From the NCBI GenBank assembly GCA_019309605.1, contig JAFDFW010000158.1, positions 1-6,176 of the forward strand: a stretch of 6,176 nt of DNA, read 5' to 3'. Under the pieces are notes generated by a model. The model saw nothing but the letters and a program-made list of their open reading frames with translations, did not search any database and was not told the DNA's origin. Every line of letters starts with the position of its first letter. Position 1 is the first letter of the stretch. Below are positions 5,617 to 6,176 of the stretch, one piece after another. The stretch comes from Deltaproteobacteria bacterium. GTDB lineage: Bacteria; Myxococcota_A; Polyangia; Polyangiales; Houyiibacteriaceae. Position numbers and translations under genes: made by a program.

Positions 5617-6137
5617 CCGCTAGCTGGGGTCGCAAGAGGCTTTGCTTGGAAATACGCGATCTCACCAACGGCGCTCGCAGAGGTTCGAACCTCTCGCCGC
5701 TGCGCAGCAGCAGCAGGCCGCACAGAACTACGTCCAGGGCTTCCCCCATTCCCGTTCCTGCTTCCGTTCCCCGCTTCGGTGCCGGTCTCGGCCACGGAAC
5801 CAAAAAGCCCCGCCCCTGGCAATTGCTCGTGAATATCCCCAACGGGAGTAGCCGCCGGCGTGGACGATCGCTGCGCCGCCTCGACGTTCGAAGCCGAATT
5901 CGATTCCAATGTAAGGATCACCTGCCCGACCTGCGCAATTGCCCCGACCTCGAAGCAAAGCTTCTCGACCCGCGCATCGCAGGGAGCGCCGATCGTCACG
6001 GTAGCCTTGTCGGTCATGACCTCTACCATCGGGTCGTCCTCGCCAACGGTGTCACCAGCTCGTACGAACCAGTCGACGATTTCGCCTTCGGTCACGCCTT
6101 CGCCGATGTCGGGAAGCTTGAAGTCGAGCCGTGCCAT
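5613..6137 (-). CDS. 2-oxoacid dehydrogenase E2, lipoyl domain and linker (separate ORF)
   Basis: This 174-residue ORF starts with a biotinyl/lipoyl domain, MARLDFKLPDIGEGVTEGEI. The lipoylated Lys44 lies in EVMTDKATV (39-47), the form common in branched-chain and many pyruvate dehydrogenase E2 proteins. A flexible linker rich in Ala, Gly, Ser, Asn and Glu follows (about 80-160). The ORF ends in AKPLATPASG and a TGA stop. LATPA is the normal beginning of the peripheral subunit-binding domain, so the protein stops just as that domain should start. The catalytic domain follows in the next frame with a 4-nt overlap. The start ATG at 6137 has a good Shine-Dalgarno, GAGG at 6146-6149, with 8 nt spacing, and lies 2 nt after the stop of the upstream ORF. 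As it stands it would be a mobile lipoyl carrier lacking its docking module. Confidence 0.82.
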   Translation of the reverse strand: MARLDFKLPDIGEGVTEGEIVDWFVRAGDTVGEDDPMVEVMTDKATVTIGAPCDARVEKLCFEVGAIAQVGQVILTLESNSASNVEAAQRSSTPAATPVGDIHEQLPGAGLFGSVAETGTEAGNGSRNGNGGSPGRSSVRPAAAAQRREVRTSASAVGEIAYFQAKPLATPASG

Positions 6138-6139
6138 CG

Positions 6140-6176
6140 CTAGTACCTCGCCGTTTCCAACAACGCGGGGGCGATG
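6140..6176 (-). CDS. C-terminal end of upstream gene, probably E1 beta subunit (partial)
   Basis: Only twelve codons are visible at the right edge. On the minus strand they read IAPALLETARY followed by TAG at 6140-6142, ending 2 nt before the E2 lipoyl ATG. The peptide is compatible with the C-terminal helix of a transketolase-like 2-oxoacid dehydrogenase E1 beta subunit, and E1 beta is the usual gene directly upstream of E2. The identification rests mainly on this gene order. The other two frames are also open over so short a stretch, so the reading frame is probable rather than certain. Confidence 0.4.
   Translation of the reverse strand, partial: IAPALLETARY

Noticed and set aside
5605..5625. 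Programmed ribosomal frameshift joining the two E2 ORFs
   Set aside because: No slippery heptamer or downstream stimulatory structure is seen, and a frameshift would still leave the subunit-binding domain missing.
5215..5832. 205-codon plus-strand open frame antisense to the E2
   Set aside because: The opposite strand has clear E2 domain motifs; this frame has no recognisable motif and is a high-GC antisense shadow.

Overview
This 6.2 kb GC-rich window looks like bacterial chromosome. The gene families and their close packing would fit a proteobacterium or myxobacterium-like lineage, but no taxonomic marker is complete enough to name the organism. At the left edge is the 5' end of serS (minus strand). 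A metallophosphoesterase gene diverges from it on the plus strand. All remaining genes lie on the minus strand and read right to left: the last codons of a probable 2-oxoacid dehydrogenase E1 beta gene, a lipoyl-domain E2 ORF, an E2 catalytic-domain ORF, mutY, an ABC ATPase and its ABC-2 permease.

The E2 is the main oddity among the genes. Its lipoyl domain and its acyltransferase domain are in two different frames that meet in a 4-nt GTGA overlap. Most of the peripheral subunit-binding domain that should lie between them is absent in every frame, so a deletion plus frameshift, or a genuinely split enzyme, has removed the E1/E3 docking module. MutY follows the E2 with a 1-nt TGATG overlap and appears translationally coupled to it. 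The ABC pair (NatA/NatB-like exporter) is separated from mutY by about 120 bp and is itself tightly coupled, with 3 bp between the genes.

Two noncoding stretches hold unexplained structured DNA. The interval 1068-1511 lies between the convergent metallophosphoesterase and permease genes. It carries a 188-bp element with 30-bp terminal inverted arms (28/30 paired), a second 127-bp palindromic element with 25-bp arms (23/25 paired), and four copies of an 18-bp motif close to CGYGTTCCCCTGTGCCCC. The interval 3696-3817, between mutY and the ABC ATPase, is almost filled by a 106-bp element. It has a 15-bp perfect outer stem, two 6-bp side hairpins and a 10-bp perfect central stem, so it can be drawn as a cloverleaf or cruciform. 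These resemble REP-like or MITE-like dispersed intergenic repeats, but the family cannot be named from the sequence alone. No rRNA, tRNA, CRISPR array or transposase gene was seen.
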